Source: Candidatus Thorarchaeota archaeon (GTDB taxonomy: Archaea; Asgardarchaeota; Thorarchaeia; Thorarchaeales; Thorarchaeaceae). Taken from it: a DNA stretch of 34,881 nt. Shown here in pieces: positions 6,485 through 13,199 of this stretch. Below the pieces are notes generated by a model, which was given only the letters and a program-made list of their open reading frames with translations, made no database searches and was not told where the DNA came from. The stretch covers positions 1 through 34,881 of the forward strand of contig JAEORI010000296.1 in the NCBI GenBank assembly GCA_016840965.1. The letters are read 5' to 3'. The position numbers and the translations under genes are program-made. Each line of letters opens with the position of its first letter. Position 1 is the first letter of the stretch.

Positions 6485-7276
6485 TTATGCTGGTTTTCCC
6501 AGATTCCACTCGGACTGGGAATAGCGGTTTTGATATAAAGCCTGTGCAGTGTCCTTCTCCTCTTCTGAATAAGCTCCTCTCTCGATTGATTGTCCAGATA
6601 CTTTCTCAAAACCTTTGGTTATTGCATTTCTAATCGTGCTATCTGAAGGACATACCCCAACATGGTCTGCGATATTGGTCACATTATCTCGCTTACTATC
6701 CATGCATCGGACTCTAGTCCGATCACGGAGAAAAACTGGTTGTCCTGCGGGGGGTGAAAGGCTTCGGCGTAGCATCAGAAGATTCGCATTGATTAATAGG
6801 GTTCCATGTAGAAATGCAACACCTCTCTTAAGCCAACCAGCTGTTCCAGTGATTTTCAGGTCATCAATTCTAATACATGAGCGGCTAGGGTCATATTTTG
6901 TTGGGATATCAACTGATTGTAAGGCGTTCGAGATAGCACCAATAAATAATTCATAGATTTCATTCAATTTCTTTGGGACATAGTTTTCACTTCGATTTGC
7001 ACAAATTGAGAAATTAAGATTCCCTCGGTCATGATAGACAGCTCCCCCTCCTGTGAACCTTCGGGCAATCGATATCTCATTCTCTTCACAATAAGAGAGA
7101 TTCACCTCTTTGTGAACACACTGAAATCTACCAATAACCACTGCTCTATCAGAACGCCAAAACCGAATGGTACTCTGTTTATCCTCTTGATTCGCGGCTA
7201 CTCTAGCTATTGCCTCATCAAATGCGAGGTTCTGATAGACATCTGTGCTATCCTCAGTAATTAGCCGCCAAGTCAT
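6485..7276 (-). CDS. lplA: Lipoate-protein ligase A (catalytic domain)
   Basis: 263 residues from ATG 7276; TTG 7291 in the same frame would add five. The family motif RRFTGGGAVYHD is at residues 72-83 and the predicted catalytic Lys (K141) lies in DDLKITGTA, followed by HGTLL. The enzyme activates lipoate with ATP and attaches it to the lipoyl lysine of E2 proteins, here almost certainly the E2 encoded at 7958-9190. The protein stops after the large domain; the small C-terminal domain of bacterial LplA is missing. In Thermoplasma that piece is a separate protein (LplB), and none is visible next to this gene. It could instead be an octanoyl- or lipoyl-transferase of the same fold. Same strand as the dehydrogenase operon and the AhpD-like gene. 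Confidence 0.85.
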   Translation of the reverse strand: MTWRLITEDSTDVYQNLAFDEAIARVAANQEDKQSTIRFWRSDRAVVIGRFQCVHKEVNLSYCEENEISIARRFTGGGAVYHDRGNLNFSICANRSENYVPKKLNEIYELFIGAISNALQSVDIPTKYDPSRSCIRIDDLKITGTAGWLKRGVAFLHGTLLINANLLMLRRSLSPPAGQPVFLRDRTRVRCMDSKRDNVTNIADHVGVCPSDSTIRNAITKGFEKVSGQSIERGAYSEEEKDTAQALYQNRYSQSEWNLGKPA

Positions 7277-7354
7277 GAGTATCTCACTCAATTCTTCTGT
7301 GTCATATGCTTCATGTATATGTCACTGATTAGCTTGTTGCAAGAACAAAATGAA

Positions 7355-7503
7355 TTGGTTAGCCGGTGGTCAAAGAAGGTTGCTCACCACCGGCGGGAGG
7401 CCTCAGAGCAACGGTTGAGGCTTGGAGCAGATGTCGTATTCGAGGCTGACACGAATAACGCGTGTCGGCAATCAGTCTGCTCCACAGAATATAAGGTCAC
7501 CAA
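7355..7503. ncRNA. Putative structured non-coding RNA or cis-regulatory element
   Basis: This non-coding stretch between two minus-strand genes holds three adjacent GC-rich hairpins. P1: 9 pairs, 7362-7370 with 7386-7394, 15-base loop. P2: 8 pairs including one G-U, 7398-7405 with 7416-7423, 10-base loop. P3: 9 pairs, 7423-7431 with 7476-7484, enclosing an asymmetric internal loop and a second 9-pair helix, 7445-7453 with 7461-7469 (one G-U). The P1 loop contains GTTGCTC (7379-7385) and the P2 loop its exact complement GAGCAAC (7406-7412), so the loops could kiss or form an alternative helix. TTGGT (7355-7359) and ACCAA (7499-7503) could close the whole. Strand is undecided: on the minus strand it would be in the leader of lplA; on the plus strand P3 is followed at once by ACA. 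No match to tRNA, RNase P or SRP RNA was recognised. Confidence 0.6.
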
Positions 7504-7533
7504 CTTCCTAATTGACGAAAAAACATCATAAAA

Positions 7534-7872
7534 CTATGATAGTATGTTGCCACACTCATGGCAAGTCAGGGATCCGGGACGAAGCTGAGTACCACAATAT
7601 GGACAGACTCTTCCTTTTGGAGGTGACTCAATGTATGGCTCTGAATATCTTTGTTGTGAGCCGAGCACGAATCTCCCTGATGCTCTAATATTTTGAAGAC
7701 CGATTTGATCTGCATAGAACTCAGTAAATCCACAATCTGCGCAAGTAAAAGACTCCAGTGTCGCAGTTGAAAATCCTGGTAGGTCAATCCTGACATAATG
7801 TTGACCTGCTACCTTATGAGGTCCTGCAATCCTGTTACTTCCACACTTTGGACAAGTATTGGTATGAATCAT
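7534..7872 (-). CDS. Double zinc-ribbon protein
   Basis: 112 residues with two zinc-binding units. The first uses CPKCGS near the N-terminus (residues 7-12) and CADCGFTEFY (about 43-52), a ribbon typical of small nucleic-acid-binding proteins in which the second knuckle is followed by TEFY. The second is compact, CPYCGTQLRPGSLTCHECGN, close to the C-terminus. No signal peptide or membrane helix is seen. Such proteins are often uncharacterised partners in archaeal operons. It lies 85 bases after the E2 stop on the same strand and just before the structured RNA element, so it may be carried on the tail of the dehydrogenase transcript. The function is unknown. Confidence 0.75.
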   Translation of the reverse strand: MIHTNTCPKCGSNRIAGPHKVAGQHYVRIDLPGFSTATLESFTCADCGFTEFYADQIGLQNIRASGRFVLGSQQRYSEPYIESPPKGRVCPYCGTQLRPGSLTCHECGNILS

Positions 7873-7957
7873 CTCAGTTTCATGTGAAACTCCAATTTGA
7901 AGACTGATAATGCTTTGGCATAACGCTAGTAACTACTGGTCTTCAGAAGATGAATCT

Positions 7958-9190
7958 CTAAATTTTCATCATGAATGGATTTTCAAGGGTCTCTTTCAGC
8001 GCAGCAAGAAATTGTCCTGCTGGTGCACCATCTAACACTCTATGATCCACAGCGCAGCTAGCCATCATCATTGATCTAATCACAATCTTGTCATCAATGA
8101 CGACGGGTTTCTTATTGATTTGTCCGAGAGCTAGGATTGCAGTTTCTGGAGGATTGATTACAGGTATGAAAAGATCGACATTGAATGGTCCGAGATTCGA
8201 CACGGTGAAGGTGCTACCTGAGAGCTCTTCAGGTTTCAATTCGTTCGACTTTGCCCGTTTTCCAAAGTCCTTAGTTTCTAGGGCAATCTCAGAGATTGAT
8301 TTCCTGTTTGCGCCTTTAATGGTTGGTACAATAAGACCATCGTCAGTTGCCATGGCGACACCGATGTTCACTTCATCGAAGATGACCAAGTCATTTCCAA
8401 TGAGCGTCGCGTTAAATTTCGGAAATCTATCGAGTGTATCTGCAACAGCTTTCACGATAATATCGTTGAACGAAACTCTAACTCCATGCTTCTTCTCAAC
8501 TTGCTCGTTAATTTCTTTACGTAGCTCCACAACTTCTGTCATGTCGATTTCAGTGATCATTGTGATGTGCGGGTTCTGCGCGCTCTGAGTCATTCTTCGT
8601 GCAATGGTTCTCCGTAGGGGGGTCAACGATGTGACTTGTTTCACCTTGCGTTCATCGGTAACTGTAACTTGAGGTACTCCCTGTGCTGCAAGAACATCTT
8701 TTTCGACAATCCTACCTTCAGGACCAGTACCGACAATAATTGATAGATCAACCCCCATCTCTTTTGCTTTCTTTTTGGCTCGTGGAGATGCTTTGATTTT
8801 TCCCCCTGGTAATCGAGTTTCAACAATTGGTGCAGTAGTTTTAGCTGCAACCTTCGCTACAGGGACTGAAACACTAGGACTGATAGTTGCTGCACCAGTA
8901 GTGACAGTGACTTTGTTGAGCTTTCTTGGTATTGCATCAGGAACTTTCTCACCTTTCTCTCCTATGTAAGCTATTGGCTCACTGATTGGAATCTCATCAT
9001 CTACTTCACACAGAATTTTGAGTAACACTCCACCAGCTGGTGCTTCCAATTCAAACTCATTCTTTTCACCAAAGATCTCAACGATTGGTTCACCCTGTTT
9101 TACTATATCTCCCTCTTTTTTTAGCCATTTGAGTATCACACCGTATTCCATGGCTACACTCATTCGTTGCATGATCATGGTTGCTACCAT
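7958..9190 (-). CDS. pdhC: 2-oxoacid dehydrogenase E2, dihydrolipoamide acyltransferase
   Basis: 410 residues from ATG 9190, chosen because TAGGTGAAG supplies a spaced GGTGA site and gives the family-like start MVATMIMQRM; GTG 9199 is possible. Domains in order: lipoyl domain (about 1-75) with the lipoyl lysine in GEKNEFE (K43); a Pro/Val/Ala-rich linker; the peripheral-subunit-binding domain (about 133-170, ASPRAKKKAKEMGVDL then GPEGRIVEKDV); and the acyltransferase core ending with the catalytic DHRVLDG motif. It moves the acyl group from E1 through lipoate to CoA and forms the structural core of the complex. It follows E1 beta directly. The acyl specificity (acetyl, branched-chain or acetoin-derived) cannot be read from the sequence. 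No E3 gene is in the window. Confidence 0.9.
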   Translation of the reverse strand: MVATMIMQRMSVAMEYGVILKWLKKEGDIVKQGEPIVEIFGEKNEFELEAPAGGVLLKILCEVDDEIPISEPIAYIGEKGEKVPDAIPRKLNKVTVTTGAATISPSVSVPVAKVAAKTTAPIVETRLPGGKIKASPRAKKKAKEMGVDLSIIVGTGPEGRIVEKDVLAAQGVPQVTVTDERKVKQVTSLTPLRRTIARRMTQSAQNPHITMITEIDMTEVVELRKEINEQVEKKHGVRVSFNDIIVKAVADTLDRFPKFNATLIGNDLVIFDEVNIGVAMATDDGLIVPTIKGANRKSISEIALETKDFGKRAKSNELKPEELSGSTFTVSNLGPFNVDLFIPVINPPETAILALGQINKKPVVIDDKIVIRSMMMASCAVDHRVLDGAPAGQFLAALKETLENPFMMKI

Positions 9191-9199
9191 CGACTTCAC

Positions 9200-10174
9200 C
9201 TACACAATATCCCTAATCGCTTGGGCTATTCTCTTATTATCAGGAATGAAATAATCTTCAAGTGGTGGACTGAAAGGAACTGGCGTGTCTGGTGCATTGA
9301 CCCTCTTTATTGGAGCATCTAACCAGTCAAACGCTTCTTCTTGAACAATCGCTGCAACTTCTGCTGTAGTAGCACCTGTCCTGGTTTCTTCAGTCACAAG
9401 TACAAGTCTTCCGGTCTTCTTCACGGAATCAACCAAGGTCTTGACGTCTAATGGTGCAAGAGTCCTGGGATCGATTACTTCTACACTGATACCCTCTCTC
9501 TCAAGCTCATCAGCCACCTCAAGGGCTCTATGAAGCATAAAGAAAGTTCCCCACACAGTAACATCTGTTCCTTCTCTTCTGACTCGTGCTTGTCCGAATG
9601 GGATTGTGTAGTCTTCATCAGGCACCTCTTCTTTTTTATCATAAACAAGCTTATGCTCAAAGAACATAACCGGGTCGGGATCTCTTATTGCTGTCTTGAT
9701 GAGCCCTTTCACATCGTAAGCAAATGCTGGGACTGCGATTTTGAGACCTGGAGTGTGCATGAACCAAGACTCAAGACTCTGCGAGTGGTGTGATGCAATG
9801 TTCTTGCCTCCACCAAACACGGTCCGAAGGACTAATGGTACTGAAGTCTGTCCACCAAACATGTATCGCATCTTGGCAGCCTGATTACAGACCTGATCCA
9901 TGGCGAGTGTAATAAGGTCTCCAAACATGATTTCAGCGACTGGAATCAGTCCTGTGATGGCTGCTCCCACGGCAGCACCTGCAATAGTGTTCTCAGATAT
10001 GGGAGTATCTCGCACTCTAGCTTCACCGAACTCTTCTGCCAATCCTTTGGTGACCTTGAAAGCTCCACCCCATCGAAGCCCAACATCTTCTCCCATAATG
10101 AACACGCGTTCATCGCGTAGCATCTCTTCACGAAGTCCAGCTTTTAGAGCATCTCTGTATGTCATCTCTGGCAT
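9200..10174 (-). CDS. pdhB: 2-oxoacid dehydrogenase E1 component, beta subunit
   Basis: 324 residues of the usual length. Recognisable are YRDALKAGLREEMLRDERVFIMGEDVG, the GEAR-VRDTPISE segment with the conserved Glu that protonates thiamine diphosphate, the SHHSQSLESWFMHTPG segment, and the C-terminal transketolase-type domain with VIDPRTLAPLD. With E1 alpha it decarboxylates a 2-oxoacid and reductively acylates the E2 lipoyl group. The ATG follows the TAG of E1 alpha with no spacer, and a GGAGGTG ribosome binding site lies inside the end of E1 alpha, so the subunits are translationally coupled in equal amounts. Confidence 0.92.
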   Translation of the reverse strand: MPEMTYRDALKAGLREEMLRDERVFIMGEDVGLRWGGAFKVTKGLAEEFGEARVRDTPISENTIAGAAVGAAITGLIPVAEIMFGDLITLAMDQVCNQAAKMRYMFGGQTSVPLVLRTVFGGGKNIASHHSQSLESWFMHTPGLKIAVPAFAYDVKGLIKTAIRDPDPVMFFEHKLVYDKKEEVPDEDYTIPFGQARVRREGTDVTVWGTFFMLHRALEVADELEREGISVEVIDPRTLAPLDVKTLVDSVKKTGRLVLVTEETRTGATTAEVAAIVQEEAFDWLDAPIKRVNAPDTPVPFSPPLEDYFIPDNKRIAQAIRDIV

Positions 10175-11149
10175 CTAGAACACCTCCGCATAGACATCGT
10201 CTAGAGTTTCCTCTGGCTTGGGATAATCAGACTTTTTCGCAAACTCAGCTGCTTTTTCAACATCCTTGGAAATCTTGGCTTCAATCTTTTCAGCTTCTTT
10301 CTCAGTCAATGCTCCTTGTTCTATTGCAATCTCTCTAATTATACGAACAGCATCTCGTTCCTCACTCAGCCAGTACTTTGCCTCTTCCTCTGGTCTGTAC
10401 TTTGCAGCATCGAATCGTGAGTGTCCCTTCATCCTATATGTCTGACATTCAATAAGTGTTGGACCTCCACCTTCTCTAGCTCTTTTCACTGCTTCAACAG
10501 CGGCCTCATATACCGCAAGTGCATTATTCCCATCTACGACAATATTTGGGATGCAATAACCATCAGCTCTCTGCGCGATTGTTGCACTTGGGCACATCAT
10601 CTTGATGGGTGTTCCCATAGCATACAAGTTATTCTCAACAACCCAAATCAGAGGGAGTTTCCATATTGCTGACATGTTGAGTGATTCACCAAATGTGCCA
10701 TTGTTGGATGCACCATCTCCGAAGAAACATGCCACAACATCATCAGTGCCTCTCATCTGACATGATAAAGCTGCACCGACAGCGATTGGAAGGCCTGAAG
10801 CAACAACTCCTGTAGCTCCAAGCACTCCTACTTCAAATTGAGTGATATGCATGGAACCGCCTTTTCCCTTGCAAGAGCCTGTGGCTTTCCCAAGTAGCTC
10901 TGCAAGAGCCGCGTTCATGTCAGCCCCTTTGGCGATAACATGTCCATGCCCCCTATGAGTACTCTGTATCCAATCAGTCTTCTTGAGTGCTGTTGTAACT
11001 CCAGCTGCTACCGCTTCTTGACCTAAGTAAAGATGTAAGGTCCCAGGAACAATGTTCTCTCCAAAAAGATCCCAGACCTTTTCTTCAAATTTACGAACTT
11101 TCAGTGTACTTGTATAGAGTTCTTTCAACGTCTTTTTATCAACAGTCAT
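10175..11149 (-). CDS. pdhA: 2-oxoacid dehydrogenase E1 component, alpha subunit
   Basis: 324 residues from ATG 11149 (MTVDKKTLKELYTSTLKVRK); the frame stays open to 11269, but the extra 40 residues do not resemble the family. Active-site histidines appear in STHRGHGH (about residues 63-70). The thiamine diphosphate/magnesium motif GDGASNNGTFGESLNMS (144 onward) ends in the usual VVENN. The regulatory phosphorylation loop region is YRMKGHSRFD. The protein is closest in pattern to the E1 alpha of pyruvate and acetoin dehydrogenases. It is the first gene of the E1 alpha-E1 beta-E2 operon. There is no strong ribosome binding site right at ATG 11149. The 371-base region upstream, shared with the fwd genes, holds inverted repeats that may control it. 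Confidence 0.9.
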   Translation of the reverse strand: MTVDKKTLKELYTSTLKVRKFEEKVWDLFGENIVPGTLHLYLGQEAVAAGVTTALKKTDWIQSTHRGHGHVIAKGADMNAALAELLGKATGSCKGKGGSMHITQFEVGVLGATGVVASGLPIAVGAALSCQMRGTDDVVACFFGDGASNNGTFGESLNMSAIWKLPLIWVVENNLYAMGTPIKMMCPSATIAQRADGYCIPNIVVDGNNALAVYEAAVEAVKRAREGGGPTLIECQTYRMKGHSRFDAAKYRPEEEAKYWLSEERDAVRIIREIAIEQGALTEKEAEKIEAKISKDVEKAAEFAKKSDYPKPEETLDDVYAEVF

Positions 11150-11520
11150 ATACTGATCAACAACCTTGTTTTGACAGAGAGCACTCTTGGCGCCCTCCCT
11201 ATACCTTGTCTGATAAAGGCTTCGAAGTGGTAGACCTAATACTCTGATATGATAAAAAGAGGTTAACAATGCCTATATTTTTTGGACATGGCACCAAATC
11301 ATGGTGTACCTGAGTACACATTAATGTAAATAATCGTGTTGTACACCGGAAAGTTGTAGGGATGTGGAGCAAAAAAAATAGTTGCGCTATGGATGACAAT
11401 CTGAATGGATTGTAAACTCTCCCCGTCCCTACTTCATCTTCTCTCAACAGATTTTAATTTCCCCAAGAATTCTTATTGCAGTTTGAATTGGTAATTTATA
11501 CATTTACGGAGATGTCTTGC
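11150..11520. promoter_or_regulatory. Divergent control region between the dehydrogenase and fwd operons
   Basis: A 371-base stretch without a convincing gene; the frames that enter it are upstream extensions of pdhA and fwdD. It contains the inverted repeats described separately at 11292-11346 and AT-rich blocks. For the plus strand, ATTTTAATTT near 11450 and TTTATACAT near 11497 are possible TATA boxes for fwdD. For the minus strand, an AT-rich tract around 11270-11285 could serve pdhA but would leave a leader of about 100 bases. Confidence 0.5.
11292..11346. promoter_or_regulatory. Cluster of inverted repeats, operator-like
   Basis: GTGTAC-CTGA-GTACAC (11304-11319) is a perfect 6+6 inverted repeat, and a related GTGT-T-GTACAC lies at 11336-11346, with centres about 30 bases (three helical turns) apart. 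A third, partly overlapping repeat CACCA-AATCA-TGGTG is at 11292-11306. Two copies of one palindrome on the same DNA face in a divergent promoter region fit a dimeric regulator binding site. The regulator is unknown. Confidence 0.45.
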
Positions 11521-11922
11521 ATGAGTCATGTGGGAGTCGAAGCAACATTAACTTCGGGTCGAACCCTAAAACAGGGCCGTGCGATGGAGCTAGGAAAGCT
11601 TGGTCCTGAATACCTCAAAGAAGTATCTTTTTGTGAGATGGACAAAATAACCCTCGACGCGTTGGGCTTGGAAGAAGGTGATTCTGTCCGTATAGAAACA
11701 TTGCATGGAAGCGTTATAGTGTCATGCAAGTTAGATCGAAGAGCTGAGCCTGGTATAGTATTCATACCTTGCGGACCCTATGCAAATGCTGTAATTGGAC
11801 CTGATACAGAGAACTCAGGAATGCCTGATTTCAAAGGAATACCTGCGAAACTCTTCGCAGCAAAAGGGCAGAAAGTGCTTGACGTGGTGAGTCTTTTGAA
11901 ACAAATGCTGGAGGGTGCATAA
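11521..11922 (+). CDS. fwdD: Formylmethanofuran dehydrogenase subunit D
   Basis: 133 residues from ATG 11521, nine bases after GGAG (11508-11511); ATG 11512 overlaps that site and TTG 11476 would add an unlike extension. The protein is the small molybdopterin-dinucleotide-binding beta-barrel domain of the Fwd/Fmd complex: GRTLKQGRAMELGKLGPEY near the start, the barrel LEEGDSVRIETLHGSVIVS, then GIVFIPCGPYANAVIGPDTENSGMPDFKG, which contacts the pterin. It completes the active-site subunit FwdB in the enzyme that reduces CO2 to formyl-methanofuran, or runs in reverse. Its TAA overlaps the fwdB ATG (TAATG), giving the order D-B-A found in archaeal fwd operons. Confidence 0.9.
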   Translation: MSHVGVEATLTSGRTLKQGRAMELGKLGPEYLKEVSFCEMDKITLDALGLEEGDSVRIETLHGSVIVSCKLDRRAEPGIVFIPCGPYANAVIGPDTENSGMPDFKGIPAKLFAAKGQKVLDVVSLLKQMLEGA

Positions 11923-13199
11923 TGACTGAAACCGGTGGAATCAAAGAACACATTGTCTGCCCCTTTTGTGGTTGCCTTTGTGACGATATTGCACTTACTA
12001 TAGATGGAAACAAGATTACTGACAATAAGAATGGTTGTTCAATTAGTCAGGCTAAGTTTCTCAGTCATCACGACGACCGTCTTGAAATGAAACAACCTCT
12101 CACAGATTTGGTCAAGAAGGCAGCTGAGATTATTGTGAACTCGAAACGTTTACTGGTGTATGGTCTGAGCTCAACAGAAAATGATGCTCATAGAGAGGCT
12201 TACAAGATTGCTGAGGAAGTAGGTGGGGTGGTAGATAACACCTCATCTGTCTGCCATGGACCCACCGTTTTAGGTTCGCAAGAGTCTGGTGAAGCTATAG
12301 CAGCACTTGCTGAAGTTCGTCATAGAGCCGATCTTGTTCTCTATTGGGGCTCCAATCCCCAGTTTGCTCATCCTCGACATATGAGCCGATATACAAGAGC
12401 AAACGGTCTATACATTAAGGATGGTAAGAAAGATCGCAAAATATGGGTGTTTGATGTTCGAAAAACTATCAGTGCAGGTGTTGCTGACAGATTTATCAAA
12501 CTTAATCCTGGTTCCGATTTGGAGGTCATTTCAGCTCTGCGCGCACTTGCGCGTGGCAAAATCTTAGAAGTTGATGAAGTCGGTGGTGTTTCTGTCACTG
12601 AACTTTCCGAACTCGTTGATATAATGAAAGCCACTAAGTACGGTGTTCTCTTCTTTGGTCTTGGCTTGACTCAGTCCAAGGGTCGCCACAGAAACATCGA
12701 TGCAGCAATCCGACTGATTCAGGATCTCAATCACTATACAAAATGGAGCATGATGCCTATGAGAGGACACTACAACGTAGCAGGCGCAAATAAGACATCA
12801 ACTTGGCAGACTGGTTATCCGTATGCCGTAGATTACGCTCGTGGCTATCCTCGATACCAACCGGGAGAATACACTGCAGTTGACATGCTCGTGAGAGGCG
12901 AGCCAGATGCAGTTCTCAACATAGCAGCCGACCCAGCCGCTCATTTTCCAAGAGAAGCTGTGAAATATCTGTCCAAGATTCCTGTCATCAATATTGATCC
13001 AAAAAGGAATATGACTTCGCTTCTCGCAAAGGTCAATATACAGACTGCAATTGCTGGAATCGAGTGTGATGGTGCAGCTACAAGGATGGATGGGCTTCCA
13101 TTGTATCTCAAGAAGGTAATCGACCCCCAACAAGGAGTACTTCCAGATAGAGATGTGTTGAGGATGATTTACGAAGAAGTAAGGAGGATGAAGAAATGA
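11922..13199 (+). CDS. fwdB: Formylmethanofuran dehydrogenase subunit B (Mo/W-pterin catalytic subunit)
   Basis: 425 residues, close to the known length. The N-terminal cysteines CPFCGCLC (C13, C16, C20) with C39 bind a [4Fe-4S] cluster. The sequence SVCHGPT places C111 as the ligand of the molybdenum or tungsten ion, with no selenocysteine codon at this position. Further on are the pterin-binding segments LYWGSNPQFAHPRHMSRY and FFGLGLTQSKGRHRNIDAA. The subunit interconverts CO2 and formate, which passes through a tunnel to FwdA. Translation is coupled at both ends: TAATG from fwdD and ATGA into fwdA. No fwdC, F or G is present here, so those must lie elsewhere or be replaced. Confidence 0.92.
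   Translation: MTETGGIKEHIVCPFCGCLCDDIALTIDGNKITDNKNGCSISQAKFLSHHDDRLEMKQPLTDLVKKAAEIIVNSKRLLVYGLSSTENDAHREAYKIAEEVGGVVDNTSSVCHGPTVLGSQESGEAIAALAEVRHRADLVLYWGSNPQFAHPRHMSRYTRANGLYIKDGKKDRKIWVFDVRKTISAGVADRFIKLNPGSDLEVISALRALARGKILEVDEVGGVSVTELSELVDIMKATKYGVLFFGLGLTQSKGRHRNIDAAIRLIQDLNHYTKWSMMPMRGHYNVAGANKTSTWQTGYPYAVDYARGYPRYQPGEYTAVDMLVRGEPDAVLNIAADPAAHFPREAVKYLSKIPVINIDPKRNMTSLLAKVNIQTAIAGIECDGAATRMDGLPLYLKKVIDPQQGVLPDRDVLRMIYEEVRRMKK

Noticed and set aside
7430..7475. Possible tRNA arm (TATTCGAGG near 7437)
   Set aside because: No 5-pair T stem, acceptor stem or anticodon arm can be built around it on either strand.
7423..7486. H/ACA guide RNA interpretation of the third hairpin
   Set aside because: The hairpin with internal loop and adjacent ACA fits, but there is no K-turn or K-loop near the apical loop and the other two hairpins are not followed by ACA. 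Kept only as a possibility inside the RNA finding.
7313..7531. 72-residue plus-strand ORF
   Set aside because: It runs straight across the three hairpins, its sequence has no domain pattern, and the codons follow the RNA structure rather than protein-like use. The structured RNA explains the region better.
8088..8588. 166-codon plus-strand ORF antisense to the E2 gene
   Set aside because: The minus strand has a full-length E2 with all motifs; the antisense product is low-complexity and has no recognisable fold.
11150..11269. 40-residue N-terminal extension of E1 alpha
   Set aside because: The extension does not resemble the family, whereas ATG 11149 gives the normal start of E1 alpha.
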